Origin: Chelatococcus sp. YT9
Lineage (GTDB): Bacteria > Pseudomonadota > Alphaproteobacteria > Rhizobiales > Beijerinckiaceae
Direction: 5' to 3'
DNA: 64,000 nt
Assembly (NCBI RefSeq): GCF_018398315.1
Contig: NZ_JAHBRW010000002.1
Location: 1,100,637 to 1,164,636, forward strand
Shown: positions 45,476-54,581 of the stretch, in pieces
How the letters are laid out: each line of letters starts with the position of its first letter
Numbering within the stretch: position 1 is the first letter of the stretch
Made by a program: the position numbers and the translations under genes
The notes under the pieces: model-generated
Told to the model about the DNA's origin: nothing
Seen by the model: the letters and a program-made list of their open reading frames with translations, nothing else
Database searches by the model: none

Positions 45476-45846
45476 TGGCCTGCCCCCTCGGCCTGCGCGC
45501 TGAAGCAGCCTGCCAATCGAGGTGACGGAAAGACAAGCCAAGCACCGGCTGCACGGACTGATGCGGGGAAATCCGCGCGGGTGGAAGCCGCAATCACGAT
45601 ATTGCTGAGGCCTCCGATTTCGAGGAGGCCACCGTCCGCCGCTGCGATGACATTGATGGTTTGGCTTAGATCCGCCCAAGGTGCGGCGACGACGACGTAT
45701 TGGCCGTTTGCGGATGACCGCGCCAGCGAGGCGACAAGCAAGCCCATCAATCCAATAGCGAGCAGCCCAGCGCACGGGGCAAAGTCCAGCAGGCGCGAGC
45801 GGCTTTTGGGAGGTGTCTTTATGGATGCAACAAATATGGCGGTCAT
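45472..45846 (-). CDS. Small membrane-anchored hypothetical protein upstream of hybrid kinase
   Basis: A 124-residue protein of no recognised family. It has one strong N-terminal membrane helix ([21 protein letters not shown], about residues 22 to 42) and a periplasm-like remainder of about 80 residues ([40 protein letters not shown]) ending in AEGAGQ. Its stop overlaps the kinase start by four bases, so translation is coupled to the kinase, and it is first in the three-gene signalling operon. It may be a sensor accessory subunit for the membrane kinase (inference from order only). Confidence 0.65.
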
Positions 45847-46346
45847 TGCGGGCGAAACTCAAAGTTCAGGCGGTGCGAGTCGACAAGTGAAATGGCCTTG
45901 AGCGCATCCTATAGCCTGCCGGATGGCTCTGCCAAAATACCAGTCCTGGAGCATATCGCAGCCTCTATCTACAGGTGCTGCTTCCCTGCCGCTTTGAGCG
46001 TCTCGCCGATCGATCCACGCTCGACGCAGCGCAGCGGAAGCAAGGCTCTCGTGCGACATTGCCAAGGGGCTGTATGAAATTGTCGCAGGCCGCCACACGT
46101 AACGATGGCTTATCTCAGAGGTGGGATAGGGGCAGGGCGGCTGCCTGTCCATGGAGGCCCATTGTGCGATGGCGATACTAGCCGGCCAGCGAGAATGTCG
46201 AGGCGTTCGACAAAAATCCATCCCAAGCAAAGACGGAGAAGTTCGGCGGCGCATGCCTGCCTTCGGAAGCAAGGAGATTGCGAATAGCGATCTCCCGATA
46301 AGAGGCAACTTTCAAGAATGGGCCGCCACGCCGTGGGTGCAAAGTC
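45847..46346. other. Intergenic region with no recognised feature
   Basis: About 500 bases between the start of the signalling operon and the end of the araC-type gene. Several short frames exist on both strands, but none has recognisable protein character. It must contain the promoter of the leftward kinase operon; no clear -35/-10 pair, operator or hairpin could be assigned by eye. Confidence 0.4.
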
Positions 46347-47402
46347 TCAGCGCGCGCGACCACTCATGGCATCGCGCGGAGCCATACCGAATTGACGGCG
46401 AAAGGCCGTCGCGAAATTGGCCGGACTGGAATAGCCCGCCAGCAGGCTCGCGTCATGCACGGTGCACTCACCGGCAGAGAGGACCGCGAAAGCCCGCTCC
46501 AGACGCCTAGTCCGCACATATTCGAACAAGCTCTGGCCTTCTGAGCGGCGGAACAGCCGTTGCAAGCCGCCGGCATTGATTCCGGCTTCCCTGGCAATCA
46601 CATCGACACTCAAGGATGCGGCGAGATTTGCGCCGATGAACTCCTTCGCCCGGGCCAAATGCAGCTTGTCCTTGCGTGTCAGAATGTCGCTATCGTCGAT
46701 GCGAGTCTCGCTGTGCATGACCGCCGCCAATGTTTCTCCGACGATCTCCACGGCGCGTCCCTCAAGATAGAGGTTGCGCAGTTCGGGCAGGAACACTGAC
46801 GGCGAAATGAGTTGGCGAACAAGCTCCGCCACCCGGGGCGGCGGCGACCAGCGATGGTCCGTCAAATGGTCGTTGAAAAGGCGAGCCACGTTGCGGCTGT
46901 CGCTCGTGGCCGTCAACGCGTCGAGATTGAGCCATTCAGGCGAGGCAGACACCACGACGTGGCGAAGACGTTGCGGGCTCCGTGAGTGGCGCGCGAAATT
47001 CTCGGGCCGAGTGTTCATAATGGCCGCCCCGTTGATCAAGCCCCCGGGGCCTCCCCGGAACGTGAAGGGGCGGTCACCGATGCGCAGATCAACCTCGCCA
47101 TCCAGAAAGAAGATGCAAGACAGGCCCTCTCGCACCCAAGACGTCGCTGTAAATGCGTGCTCCTCGAAAACATCACTGACATGCAGAGTGAGCCCGCGCC
47201 GCAACTCCTCGTGCAGAAACTCACCCGCGAGCAGGGTGTCTTCCGGCGATAGTCCGTCGTCGGGACTGTCGAGTGTTATTTGGCCCCGCTCCAGGAAGTC
47301 GCAGACACGCAGCCGCTTGAGGCGGTCCTGTGTCTGCTGGCCGGCACAACCGCCCACGCGCGCCGTCATTGCAGGTGATCCCGCCGCGGAGGGCACAGCC
47401 AT
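46347..47402 (-). CDS. AraC-family transcriptional regulator of the siderophore locus
   Basis: A 351-residue regulator. The C-terminal AraC domain (about residues 250 to 345) has two helix-turn-helix units, LSVDVIAREAGINAGGLQRLFRRSEGQSLFEYVRTRRLERA and VHDASLLAGYSSPANFATAFRRQFGMAPRDA. The N-terminal 220 residues form a sensor domain resembling PchR/siderophore-responsive members (LTLHVSDVFEEHAF, FFLDGEVDLRIGDRPF). It is divergent from the TonB receptor gene; PchR-type proteins activate such receptors when bound to their ferric siderophore, so the same role is likely here. Confidence 0.9.
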   Translation of the reverse strand: MAVPSAAGSPAMTARVGGCAGQQTQDRLKRLRVCDFLERGQITLDSPDDGLSPEDTLLAGEFLHEELRRGLTLHVSDVFEEHAFTATSWVREGLSCIFFLDGEVDLRIGDRPFTFRGGPGGLINGAAIMNTRPENFARHSRSPQRLRHVVVSASPEWLNLDALTATSDSRNVARLFNDHLTDHRWSPPPRVAELVRQLISPSVFLPELRNLYLEGRAVEIVGETLAAVMHSETRIDDSDILTRKDKLHLARAKEFIGANLAASLSVDVIAREAGINAGGLQRLFRRSEGQSLFEYVRTRRLERAFAVLSAGECTVHDASLLAGYSSPANFATAFRRQFGMAPRDAMSGRAR

Positions 47403-47591
47403 CCGGCAGGATCATACCCGGAGCCATGGGAGGCGGTGAGGACCGAGAGAGGTTTCATTGGCGCGCAAAGATATATATTTCGCAGACAAAGGCTAGGACA
47501 TTGTGGTGACCGCAACCCGCAATCTAAAAATATCTCTGGTTGGCCCTTCTGGTCAATATTTGAATTCGTCTAAACAGGCTGGAGAGCGATT

Positions 47592-49871
47592 GTGTGGAGT
47601 TTTGGTATTTTGCAGAAGCGCTTTCTTTCTTTTGAATATTTTAAAGGTACGCTCACGCGCTCCCACCTTACAAGCCTGTTCGCTGCCAAAACCCGCTTCC
47701 TCCTGCTGACAACAACTGTTCTTGGCGCTGCGACGGTTGCTCCTCGTCAACCTGCCTGGGCGCAGGACGCGACGCCGGGCTACATTGAGCTTGATCCGCT
47801 CATCGTGGAAGGTACAAGACTTGGCTCTGACAACGGCATCGTTGCCTTGCGGAACAGAAGCGCCTCCAAGACCGACACGCCGCTTATCGAAATCCCCCAG
47901 GCGGTCAGCGTCGTTAGCCGTAAGCAGATGGACGCCCAGGGCGCCGAAACCGTATCGCAGGCGCTTCGCTATACGCCCGGCGTCCTCTCTGAATCCAACG
48001 GCTACGACATCCGCTACGACTGGATCTACATCCGCGGATTCAACACCTATGGCACGATGTGGCTCGACGGCCTGGTGCTCCCCGGTGATCCCAACAATTA
48101 CGCGACGCCGAGCGTCAATCCCTATGCGCTGGAGCGCATCGAGGTGATTAAGGGGCCCGCATCGGTCCTCTATGGCAGGGCTATCCCGGGCGGGCTTGTC
48201 AATCAGGTCAGCAAGCGCCCGCAGGCCACGCCGCACCGGGAGGTCATGTTTACGGCTTCGGGCTTCGGCGGTGCGCAGGCCTCATTCGACTTCACCGGGC
48301 CGGTGACGACGGATGGCACGCTGCAGTATCGGCTTATCGGCCAGGCCCGCAACATGAACACGCAGATCGATATGGAGCGGGACAAGCAGTTCATGCTGGC
48401 TCCGAGCCTGACATGGGCGCCGACCGACGCGACATCTCTCACGCTCTACGGCTATCTCCAGCGCGACCGCCCTAATTTCAACCCGCGGTTCTATCCAGCC
48501 GTGGGCACATTGCTGCCGAACCAGTGGGGCCAGATCTCGCGCGATCTCTTTCTCGGCGATCCCGGAGCAAAGAATTTCTCGCGGGACTTTTATGCGGCCG
48601 GCTACGAATTCTCCCACGCCTTCAACGAGACGTGGACGTTTCGCCAGAACTTCCGCTACGGCCGCTCAAGCCAGGACATGTTTCTTGTCCTCGTCAATCC
48701 GGCCTTCGCCTATCAATCGGACGGGCATACGCTCAATCGCGCGTCTGCCGTATCCGATGACTGGCTGACGACGCTGAATATCGACAGCCAGCTCCAGGCG
48801 ACGTTCAGGACGGGCGCGTTCCAGCATACGGCCCTCGTCGGCTTCGACTATCTTCGGAGCAAATCCAGCACGAATTTCGGCAATACGACCCAAGCCCAAT
48901 ATGTGCCGCCGCTCGATATCCTCAACCCGATCTATGGTGGCAGCATCATTCCGATTCCGGCGTATCAGCGTTCCGCCCTGCAGACCCAGGAGCAACTCGG
49001 CGTCTATGCGCAAGACCAGATCCGTTACGGCGGCTGGATCGGTACATTCGGGCTGCGCTATGATTTCTCCGAGATGGACAGCGTCAACCGGCTCGTCGCG
49101 GCCTCCCCCACTGTCACGACCAAGGATCAAAAGCTGACGGGGCGTGTCGGCCTCACCTATCTCTTTGACAATGGCATCGCGCCCTATGCCAGCTTCGCCA
49201 CCTCGTTCCTGCCGACGCTCGGCACGGACCGCTTCGGCATGCCATTCAAGGCCCAATATGCCCAGCAATACGAGGTCGGCGTTAAATACGAGCCACCTGG
49301 CTCGAAGGGTCTCATCACGGTCTCGCTCTATAATCTCACCCTCGACAATGCGCTGACGCCGGACCCGGACAACACGTTGTTCTCGGTGCAAGGTGGCCAA
49401 CAGAGGGTCCGCGGCGTCGAAGTGGAGGGCAAATATCAGCTCACGTCGGAAGTGGATGTTCTCGCGGCCTATGCCTATTCCGACTCGGAAATCGTGAAAT
49501 CCACACGCGCCGTCGAACTGGGGCAGGAAATGCTAAGACTGCCGAAGCATCAGGCGAGCCTCTGGGCGCAGTACAGGCCTGGTTCCATCCCAGGCTTGGC
49601 GCTGAACGCCGGCATTCGCGGCCTTTCATCTTACCAGACGGACAGCACCTATTTGCCACAACTCAGGATTCCAGGACGCGCGCTCGTTGATCTCGGCGCG
49701 GAATATGACTTCGGGGCGCTCGGCAACCAGTTCAAAGGTACGAGCCTACGCGTCAATGTCACCAATCTGTTTGACAAGACATACCTTTCCCACTGCCTGA
49801 ACGCGACAGGTGGCAGTTGCAACTACGGCGCTGGGCGCGCCATCACAGCGGCGTTGAAATATACATGGTAA
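47592..49871 (+). CDS. TonB-dependent siderophore receptor (FhuA/FpvA-type)
   Basis: A 759-residue outer-membrane receptor. A signal peptide ends near QPAWAQ (about residue 58; rather long, so a later start is possible). The plug domain (about 75 to 200) contains KTDTPLIEIPQAVSVVSRKQMDAQGAETVSQALRYTPGV, ERIEVIKGPASVLYGRAIPGGLVNQVSKRP. The 22-strand barrel runs to the end, closing with FDKTYLSHC and the terminal aromatic residue of KYTW. It takes up a ferric siderophore, probably of hydroxamate or catecholate type. Its end overlaps the next gene by seven bases. Confidence 0.94.
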   Translation: MWSFGILQKRFLSFEYFKGTLTRSHLTSLFAAKTRFLLLTTTVLGAATVAPRQPAWAQDATPGYIELDPLIVEGTRLGSDNGIVALRNRSASKTDTPLIEIPQAVSVVSRKQMDAQGAETVSQALRYTPGVLSESNGYDIRYDWIYIRGFNTYGTMWLDGLVLPGDPNNYATPSVNPYALERIEVIKGPASVLYGRAIPGGLVNQVSKRPQATPHREVMFTASGFGGAQASFDFTGPVTTDGTLQYRLIGQARNMNTQIDMERDKQFMLAPSLTWAPTDATSLTLYGYLQRDRPNFNPRFYPAVGTLLPNQWGQISRDLFLGDPGAKNFSRDFYAAGYEFSHAFNETWTFRQNFRYGRSSQDMFLVLVNPAFAYQSDGHTLNRASAVSDDWLTTLNIDSQLQATFRTGAFQHTALVGFDYLRSKSSTNFGNTTQAQYVPPLDILNPIYGGSIIPIPAYQRSALQTQEQLGVYAQDQIRYGGWIGTFGLRYDFSEMDSVNRLVAASPTVTTKDQKLTGRVGLTYLFDNGIAPYASFATSFLPTLGTDRFGMPFKAQYAQQYEVGVKYEPPGSKGLITVSLYNLTLDNALTPDPDNTLFSVQGGQQRVRGVEVEGKYQLTSEVDVLAAYAYSDSEIVKSTRAVELGQEMLRLPKHQASLWAQYRPGSIPGLALNAGIRGLSSYQTDSTYLPQLRIPGRALVDLGAEYDFGALGNQFKGTSLRVNVTNLFDKTYLSHCLNATGGSCNYGAGRAITAALKYTW

Positions 49872-51040
49872 CGTTCTTGAGACTGAAGCCAGAGTACTCT
49901 AGGGGAACGGCTTATCGGTGGTTGCGTGCGCTCGTTTGGCTGTGTTTTGCTGCCGGTGCGCTCGCGGGCGCTGCTGATGCGAAGGCCAATTTGGTCTTGC
50001 AAGACGCCGCAGGGCGAACCGTGCGGCTGAAGGCTCCTGCACAACGTATTGTCACCAATGAAAGCCTCATCCTCCTATCGCTGGCCCTGATCGATCCAGA
50101 CCCCGTGAGCAGGTTGGCAGGGTGGGCTGGCCCTCGGCGCATAGGCGAGGGAATACTTGAAACATTTCGGCAGCGCTTTCCGGCGGTCGATGCGATTCCT
50201 GTGGTGGGCGGGGTCTCCCCGTCCAACACGTCGGTTGAAGGCATCATCAGCGCCAAGCCGGATCTCTTCCTCATCAATCTATGGCAGCCGGACTGGACAG
50301 CCGTTGCCGAGCTTGTCGAGACGGCCGGCATACCGGTGCTCTTTCTCGACGGTCCCGCTAATGCCGATCGGCCGATTGGGGAGGCGACAGCGTTTTCGAT
50401 TGAGCTGCTCGGCAGGGCAATAGGGCAAGAAGACAATGCCAAGGCCTATGCAGCTCTGGTGCGGTCTCGTTATGCCCGTGTCGCGGAGCGGCTTGCCGGG
50501 GTCACGAAGCGGCCCGGCGTCCTCGTCGACGCCCACGCCACCGAGGTGTGTTGTGCCACGCCTGGCGCCGGCAATCGCATGACACAAATGCTTGAGCTGG
50601 CGGGCGCACGCAACATTGGGGCGGGCCAAGTCGCGGGCTATGATGGGGTTCTTAGCCCCGAGTTCGTGCTGGCTGAGGACCCGGATGTGTATATCGCGAC
50701 CGGCGGGCCTCATCTCGCGGCCCAGGGTGGATTGGTGCTCGGCAGCGGAATTGGACCCGAGGCAGCACGCGCGTCCTTCCAGAAGGTCGTCACGGGTTCA
50801 ATGCGCAGCGTTCTACCGGCGGTGCGGCGGGGAAGAGCCTTCGCGATTTCGCATCAGCTTGCGATCTCGGCCCTGAACGTGGTCGTCTTTGAACTCTTCG
50901 CGAAGTGGTCGCATCCCGAGGTTTTTGGGGACGTCGATCCGCGGAAGACGCTGGACGAGATCAATCGCCGTTTCATGGCCGTGCCGTTGCAGGGGGCTTT
51001 GTGGGTTGGTCTGCTCGCCGATCCACCTACAACGCCCTAG
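49865..51040 (+). CDS. Iron-siderophore ABC transporter substrate-binding protein (FepB/FhuD-like)
   Basis: A periplasmic receptor of 391 residues. The N-terminal segment is hydrophobic (WLRALVWLCFAAGALAGAADA). The helical-hinge binding fold is recognised from DAAGRTVRLKAPAQRIVTNESLILLSLALIDP, VGGVSPSNTSVEGIISAKPDLFLINLWQPDW, VLFLDGPANADRP and the C-terminal FAISHQLAISALNVVVFELFAKW. It overlaps the TonB receptor gene by seven bases, so they are co-expressed. A FecCD-type permease and ATPase would be expected next but are absent here. Confidence 0.9.
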   Translation: MVTFLRLKPEYSRGTAYRWLRALVWLCFAAGALAGAADAKANLVLQDAAGRTVRLKAPAQRIVTNESLILLSLALIDPDPVSRLAGWAGPRRIGEGILETFRQRFPAVDAIPVVGGVSPSNTSVEGIISAKPDLFLINLWQPDWTAVAELVETAGIPVLFLDGPANADRPIGEATAFSIELLGRAIGQEDNAKAYAALVRSRYARVAERLAGVTKRPGVLVDAHATEVCCATPGAGNRMTQMLELAGARNIGAGQVAGYDGVLSPEFVLAEDPDVYIATGGPHLAAQGGLVLGSGIGPEAARASFQKVVTGSMRSVLPAVRRGRAFAISHQLAISALNVVVFELFAKWSHPEVFGDVDPRKTLDEINRRFMAVPLQGALWVGLLADPPTTP

Positions 51041-51199
51041 ATCATCGCCGCACCCCGTGTGTGGCTGGCGCGGTGATTGTCCCGACGACCCGACAGCCAC
51101 GTTTCCCTTGCCCGCTTAAACACCGGGCAACCGGGACAGGCCGCGCTTTTCGCCCGTATCCAAAAGCACGCGTCCGCTTCGAACTTTGGCTGCCAAGAC

Positions 51200-52279
51200 A
51201 TGACTTCGCCGACATCGTTTCACGCCCAGACGCATATTGAGCTCGCCGAGGCACGCATCGTTATTGCCGAGCTCTGTGCCCACATGGTGGAACACGATGC
51301 GCAGGTCGAAGCACTAGGCGAGGAGCGCATCCTGAAGTTCCGCGGCGCTTGTGCTCGGTTCTCGCGGCAAGGTCGCGCCACCGTGGTCGACCTCTCGGCA
51401 CCAAGTCTGGAAGGACTGTATTTTCTTCGGATGACGGTCGCTGCCCATCTCAAAGAGTTTGCTGGGGGAAACGTCGCACCGATCCGCTGGACCGGCGACG
51501 CTCAGGATCTCACGCGCCCTCCGAATTTCCAGATCCTGCGCCTGCGCGCTATCAGGGATCTGACGCCCCATATGCGGCGTCTCACGCTCGCTGGCGATGA
51601 TGTTGCGCGCTTTGCACCCTTGGACGCGCTGCATGTCAACATTCTTTTGCAGCGTCCCGAGCTATCTGAGCCACAATGGCCAAGCGTTGGGCCGGATGGG
51701 CTGATCGCTTGGCCAGATCCTGGTCTGCGGCCGGCTCTTCGCAAATACACCATTCGCAACGTTGACTTGGCAGCAGGGACAATTGCCGTTGATTTTGTCC
51801 TGCATGCTGATGCCGGGCCAGGGGCAGCATTGGCCGAACACGCTGTGGTTGGGCAGGAGATCGGCACGATCGGTCCTGGCGGCGGTGGTCTGGTCGCAGC
51901 TGATTGGTACCTTTTTGCGGGGGACGAGACCGCGCTGCCTGCCATGGCGCGTATGCTGGCGCACTTGCCGCCGACCGCGAGAGGCTTTGCCTTCATTGAG
52001 GTTGACGATGAGCGAGAAATTCAGCCGCTGGAAAACAGGACACAGATCCATGTCTCATGGCTTTTCCGCCGTGGCGCTGTGGCGGGCACCACGTCGCTGC
52101 TGATAGATGCGGTGATGGCTGCAGAGTTTCCCTCAAACGGCAGTCGCGTCTATGTCTGGGTTGGATGCGAGTTCGACGCGTTCCGATCAATCAGGACGCA
52201 TCTGCGGGGAGAGCGCGGGCTGCGCAAGGAGGATCATCTCGTGGTCGCCTACTGGCGGCGTGGCGCTACGGGACCATGA
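51200..52279 (+). CDS. Siderophore-interacting flavoprotein (ViuB/SIP family) with DUF2218-like N-terminus
   Basis: A 359-residue cytosolic reductase that releases iron from imported siderophores. The N-terminal 95 residues resemble DUF2218 (ARIVIAELCAHMVEHDAQVE, FLRMTVAAHLKEFAG). The SIP part follows: FQILRLRAIRDLTPHMRRLTLAGDD, the flavin motif LRKYTIRNVDLAAGTIAVDFVLH, and the C-terminal nucleotide side DWYLFAGDETALPAMARMLAHLP, ending with GLRKEDHLVVAYWRRG. Start ATG 51200 gives the usual fusion length. It completes the iron cluster begun by the TonB receptor. Confidence 0.92.
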   Translation: MTSPTSFHAQTHIELAEARIVIAELCAHMVEHDAQVEALGEERILKFRGACARFSRQGRATVVDLSAPSLEGLYFLRMTVAAHLKEFAGGNVAPIRWTGDAQDLTRPPNFQILRLRAIRDLTPHMRRLTLAGDDVARFAPLDALHVNILLQRPELSEPQWPSVGPDGLIAWPDPGLRPALRKYTIRNVDLAAGTIAVDFVLHADAGPGAALAEHAVVGQEIGTIGPGGGGLVAADWYLFAGDETALPAMARMLAHLPPTARGFAFIEVDDEREIQPLENRTQIHVSWLFRRGAVAGTTSLLIDAVMAAEFPSNGSRVYVWVGCEFDAFRSIRTHLRGERGLRKEDHLVVAYWRRGATGP

Positions 52280-52308
52280 ATAACCGCCTATAGTCCCCGC
52301 TTCCGGTT

Positions 52309-52326
52309 GCGGAGCCTTAGCTCCGC
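52309..52326 (+). terminator. Hairpin after the siderophore operon
   Basis: A perfect 7-bp stem, GCGGAGC and GCTCCGC, with a CTTA loop lies 30 bases after the stop of the siderophore-interacting protein gene. There is no T-tract, so it is either a weak intrinsic terminator or a 3'-end stabilising structure. It separates the iron operon from the module B regulator promoter. Confidence 0.5.
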
Positions 52327-52357
52327 CACCCGGCGCGCTGAGCAAACTCCACAGGCA

Positions 52358-52402
52358 AACTGGTCTTACCGGTTGACAAGCTGTCCGGCTTGCCAGTAGA
52401 AG
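52358..52402 (+). promoter_or_regulatory. Module B gntR promoter with FadR-type operator
   Basis: The near-perfect palindrome AACTGGTCTTACCGGTT spans 52358-52374 (arms AACTGGT and ACCGGTT around CTT), fitting the TGGT-N3-ACC(A/G) pattern bound by FadR-subfamily GntR proteins. It overlaps by two bases a TTGACA -35-like hexamer at 52373-52378, with a weak TAGAAG -10-like hexamer around 52397. A protein bound here would hinder RNA polymerase, so autorepression of the regulator, and perhaps of the whole module, is likely (inference). Confidence 0.5.
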
Positions 52403-52490
52403 AGATCAACACATCTGGCAAACATAAGGAGCCGGGTGTCCGCGACGTGAACCGATCGCGAGGCTGAAGCCTGGTCGTGGGGAGGTTGAA

Positions 52491-53213
52491 GTGGCGAGAG
52501 GTCCATTTGAGGCTGTCAAACTCGTCAGACCGAAGCGTCTCTATGAGCAGATCGCCAGCCAGATCGAGCAGATGATCCGCACGGAGGAGTTGGCCGCAGG
52601 ATCACGGTTGCCGGGGGAGCGTGAGCTGGCGGAGACACTCGGCGTCAGCCGACCGTCTCTGCGAGAGGCGCTGATTGCCCTGGAAACCGCTGGACTGATT
52701 GAAGTTCGCGGCGGTGGCGGTACTTTCGTCCGCACGGCGCAATCGTCCGTTGGAATTTTTTCCTTTACAGGCGAGATGGACCTTGGCCCCGGCACCCTTG
52801 AGCAATTTGAGGCGCGCCGGGCAATCGAGCCGGCCTGTGCCGAACTCGCCGCATCTTACGCCACTCCGGAGCAGATTAGCGCGCTCGAGGCCTCCCTACG
52901 CAGGATGGCGCGGATAATTCGCGCTGGGCGCAATCCGTCAGCTGAACATCAGGCTTTCCATCTCCTGGTTGCCGAAGCGTCACGAAACTCCATTCTGGCG
53001 AGCGCGGTTCGCGAGCTGTGGCGTTTACGTCAGGAGCCGATGTGGAGCATTCTTCGCGAGCGTGTTGAGAACAGGGAAAGCTACGAACTCGGCCTCAAGT
53101 TCCGCCGCGACCTGATCGACTGCCTGAAGCGCCATGATGCCACTGCTGCCAGACGCGCGGTCGAGGCTCATTTCACGCGGCTTGACGAGATGTACTTTGA
53201 TCGGAAGGTATAA
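52491..53213 (+). CDS. GntR-family regulator, FadR/FCD type (module B)
   Basis: A 240-residue regulator. The winged helix (about residues 12 to 80) has LYEQIASQIEQMIRTEELAAGSRLPGERELAETLGVSRPSLREALIALETAGLIEVRGGGGTFV; the FCD ligand domain follows from LEQFEARRAIEPACAELAA to the C-terminus with ARRAVEAHFTRL. The SRPSLREAL recognition helix is that of the FadR subfamily. It begins module B, 40 bases before the receptor gene, and has a fitting operator in its own promoter. GTG 52491 is the start. It is not close to the module A regulator, whose recognition helix reads SRHPIRQAI. Confidence 0.93.
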   Translation: MARGPFEAVKLVRPKRLYEQIASQIEQMIRTEELAAGSRLPGERELAETLGVSRPSLREALIALETAGLIEVRGGGGTFVRTAQSSVGIFSFTGEMDLGPGTLEQFEARRAIEPACAELAASYATPEQISALEASLRRMARIIRAGRNPSAEHQAFHLLVAEASRNSILASAVRELWRLRQEPMWSILRERVENRESYELGLKFRRDLIDCLKRHDATAARRAVEAHFTRLDEMYFDRKV

Positions 53214-53252
53214 TTCGCTTTATATCATAATAAAAGCCGGAGGGGCGCGAAA

Positions 53253-54551
53253 ATGAAACGTGTAATCATCTTATCTGGGATCGCCTGCATGTACTTCGCG
53301 GGTGCTTTGTCCACCGCGGCCGCGGATACGACGCTGCGCATGTGGACATTCCTGGATCCCGGGAAGCAGGGTGGCCGGGAGCAGGCGTTGAAGACGATTA
53401 TCGAGGAGTTCGAGAAAGCCAATCCGGGCATCAAGATCAAGGTCGAGCCGCAGGTCTGGACGACGCTGGCCGAAAAGTTCGTTCTCGCAAACAACTCTGG
53501 CCAGGCACCGGACATCAGCTGGGTCAATGCGGAAAATCTTGGGCTTGTCTTGAGCTCCGATGTGGCCGCCGACCTGAGTAAACGCGTGCTCGCGAAATGG
53601 TCTCCCGAGCGCAAGAACGACTTGGTCATGCCAAAAGCCTTTGACGCTGTGACGGTGGATGGACAAGTGTTGGCCGTACCCATCATGGCCACGACCTGGG
53701 TGATGATGTACCGCAAGGATCTGTTCGCCAAAGCAGGTATTGACGTCAAATCCATCGCGACCTGGGAGGGAGTAACCGAGGCCGCCAAGAAGTTGACGAA
53801 AGATACTAATGACGACGGGGTCCCGGATACATGGGGTATAGGTCTCGGGCTTGCGCAGGAGCGCTTCTCGGCGACGCCGGCTCCGCTTGCCGCCTATGAA
53901 GGCCAAGGCGGGTTCTTCGGCAAGGACTGCAAGGCCAATATCGTGGGGAAGGGCTCGGAACAGGCGGTCGCCCTTCAGGCAAGCTGGATCAACGATCACA
54001 AAGTCGTCCCGCGCGAAGCGCTCTCGATGACCTCGGACGATGCCATCGACCAATTCTCGGCGGGCCGCTATGCCATGGCTGTCGTGGCAAACAGTCGCTT
54101 CGAGCAAATTCAAAGGAACGCGGCGGGATGGGACAAGAACGATCTTGGGCAGGCACCGATTCCCGGCTGGACCAAGGACAAGCCGGGCCCCATGCTGGTC
54201 AGTGGCTGGTTCGCCGTCGTGTCCAACAAGTCGCCCCATGTGGAGATCGCGGCGAAGTTCGTTGACTTCATGACCAGCCCAGCCGCGATGGCGCTCTGGA
54301 ACATCCCCGGTGGACAGGTGCCGATGATGAAGTCCGTGGCGACGCGGCCTGAGATGAATGAGGCCAGAAATGCGCCGTTGAAGGATGTGGCGAGCTTTAT
54401 GGCAACCGCAGGCGAGTTCCCACCGGGCTTGTGCAATTGGGCGCGGACTTTCGCCGATTTCAACTTGGCGACCCAGCAGGTCGTGCTGGGGAAGGAAAGC
54501 GTGACGGGTGCCGTGGAACAGGCGGCCAGGGCCACGCAAGACCGCCAGTAA
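53253..54551 (+). CDS. Module B ABC transporter substrate-binding protein (family 1)
   Basis: A 432-residue periplasmic sugar-type receptor with a Sec signal peptide (VIILSGIACMYFAGALSTAAA, cleaved near AAADTT). The CUT1 family core includes LRMWTFLDPGKQGGREQALKTIIEEFEKANPGIKIKVE, VDGQVLAVPIMATTWVMMYRKDLFAKAGID and DQFSAGRYAMAVVANSRF. GGAGGGGCG precedes the ATG. Unlike the receptors of modules A and C it is a classical MalE/UgpB-like sequence, so module B's ligand probably differs. It is followed by both permeases and the ATPase. Confidence 0.94.
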   Translation: MKRVIILSGIACMYFAGALSTAAADTTLRMWTFLDPGKQGGREQALKTIIEEFEKANPGIKIKVEPQVWTTLAEKFVLANNSGQAPDISWVNAENLGLVLSSDVAADLSKRVLAKWSPERKNDLVMPKAFDAVTVDGQVLAVPIMATTWVMMYRKDLFAKAGIDVKSIATWEGVTEAAKKLTKDTNDDGVPDTWGIGLGLAQERFSATPAPLAAYEGQGGFFGKDCKANIVGKGSEQAVALQASWINDHKVVPREALSMTSDDAIDQFSAGRYAMAVVANSRFEQIQRNAAGWDKNDLGQAPIPGWTKDKPGPMLVSGWFAVVSNKSPHVEIAAKFVDFMTSPAAMALWNIPGGQVPMMKSVATRPEMNEARNAPLKDVASFMATAGEFPPGLCNWARTFADFNLATQQVVLGKESVTGAVEQAARATQDRQ

Positions 54552-54581
54552 AGCGGCGCGGAGCACGGGCGACGACGGCTG

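Noticed and set aside
45859-46308. 149-codon leftward frame between the signalling operon and the araC gene
   Set aside because: No recognisable motif and no ribosome site; treated as non-coding.
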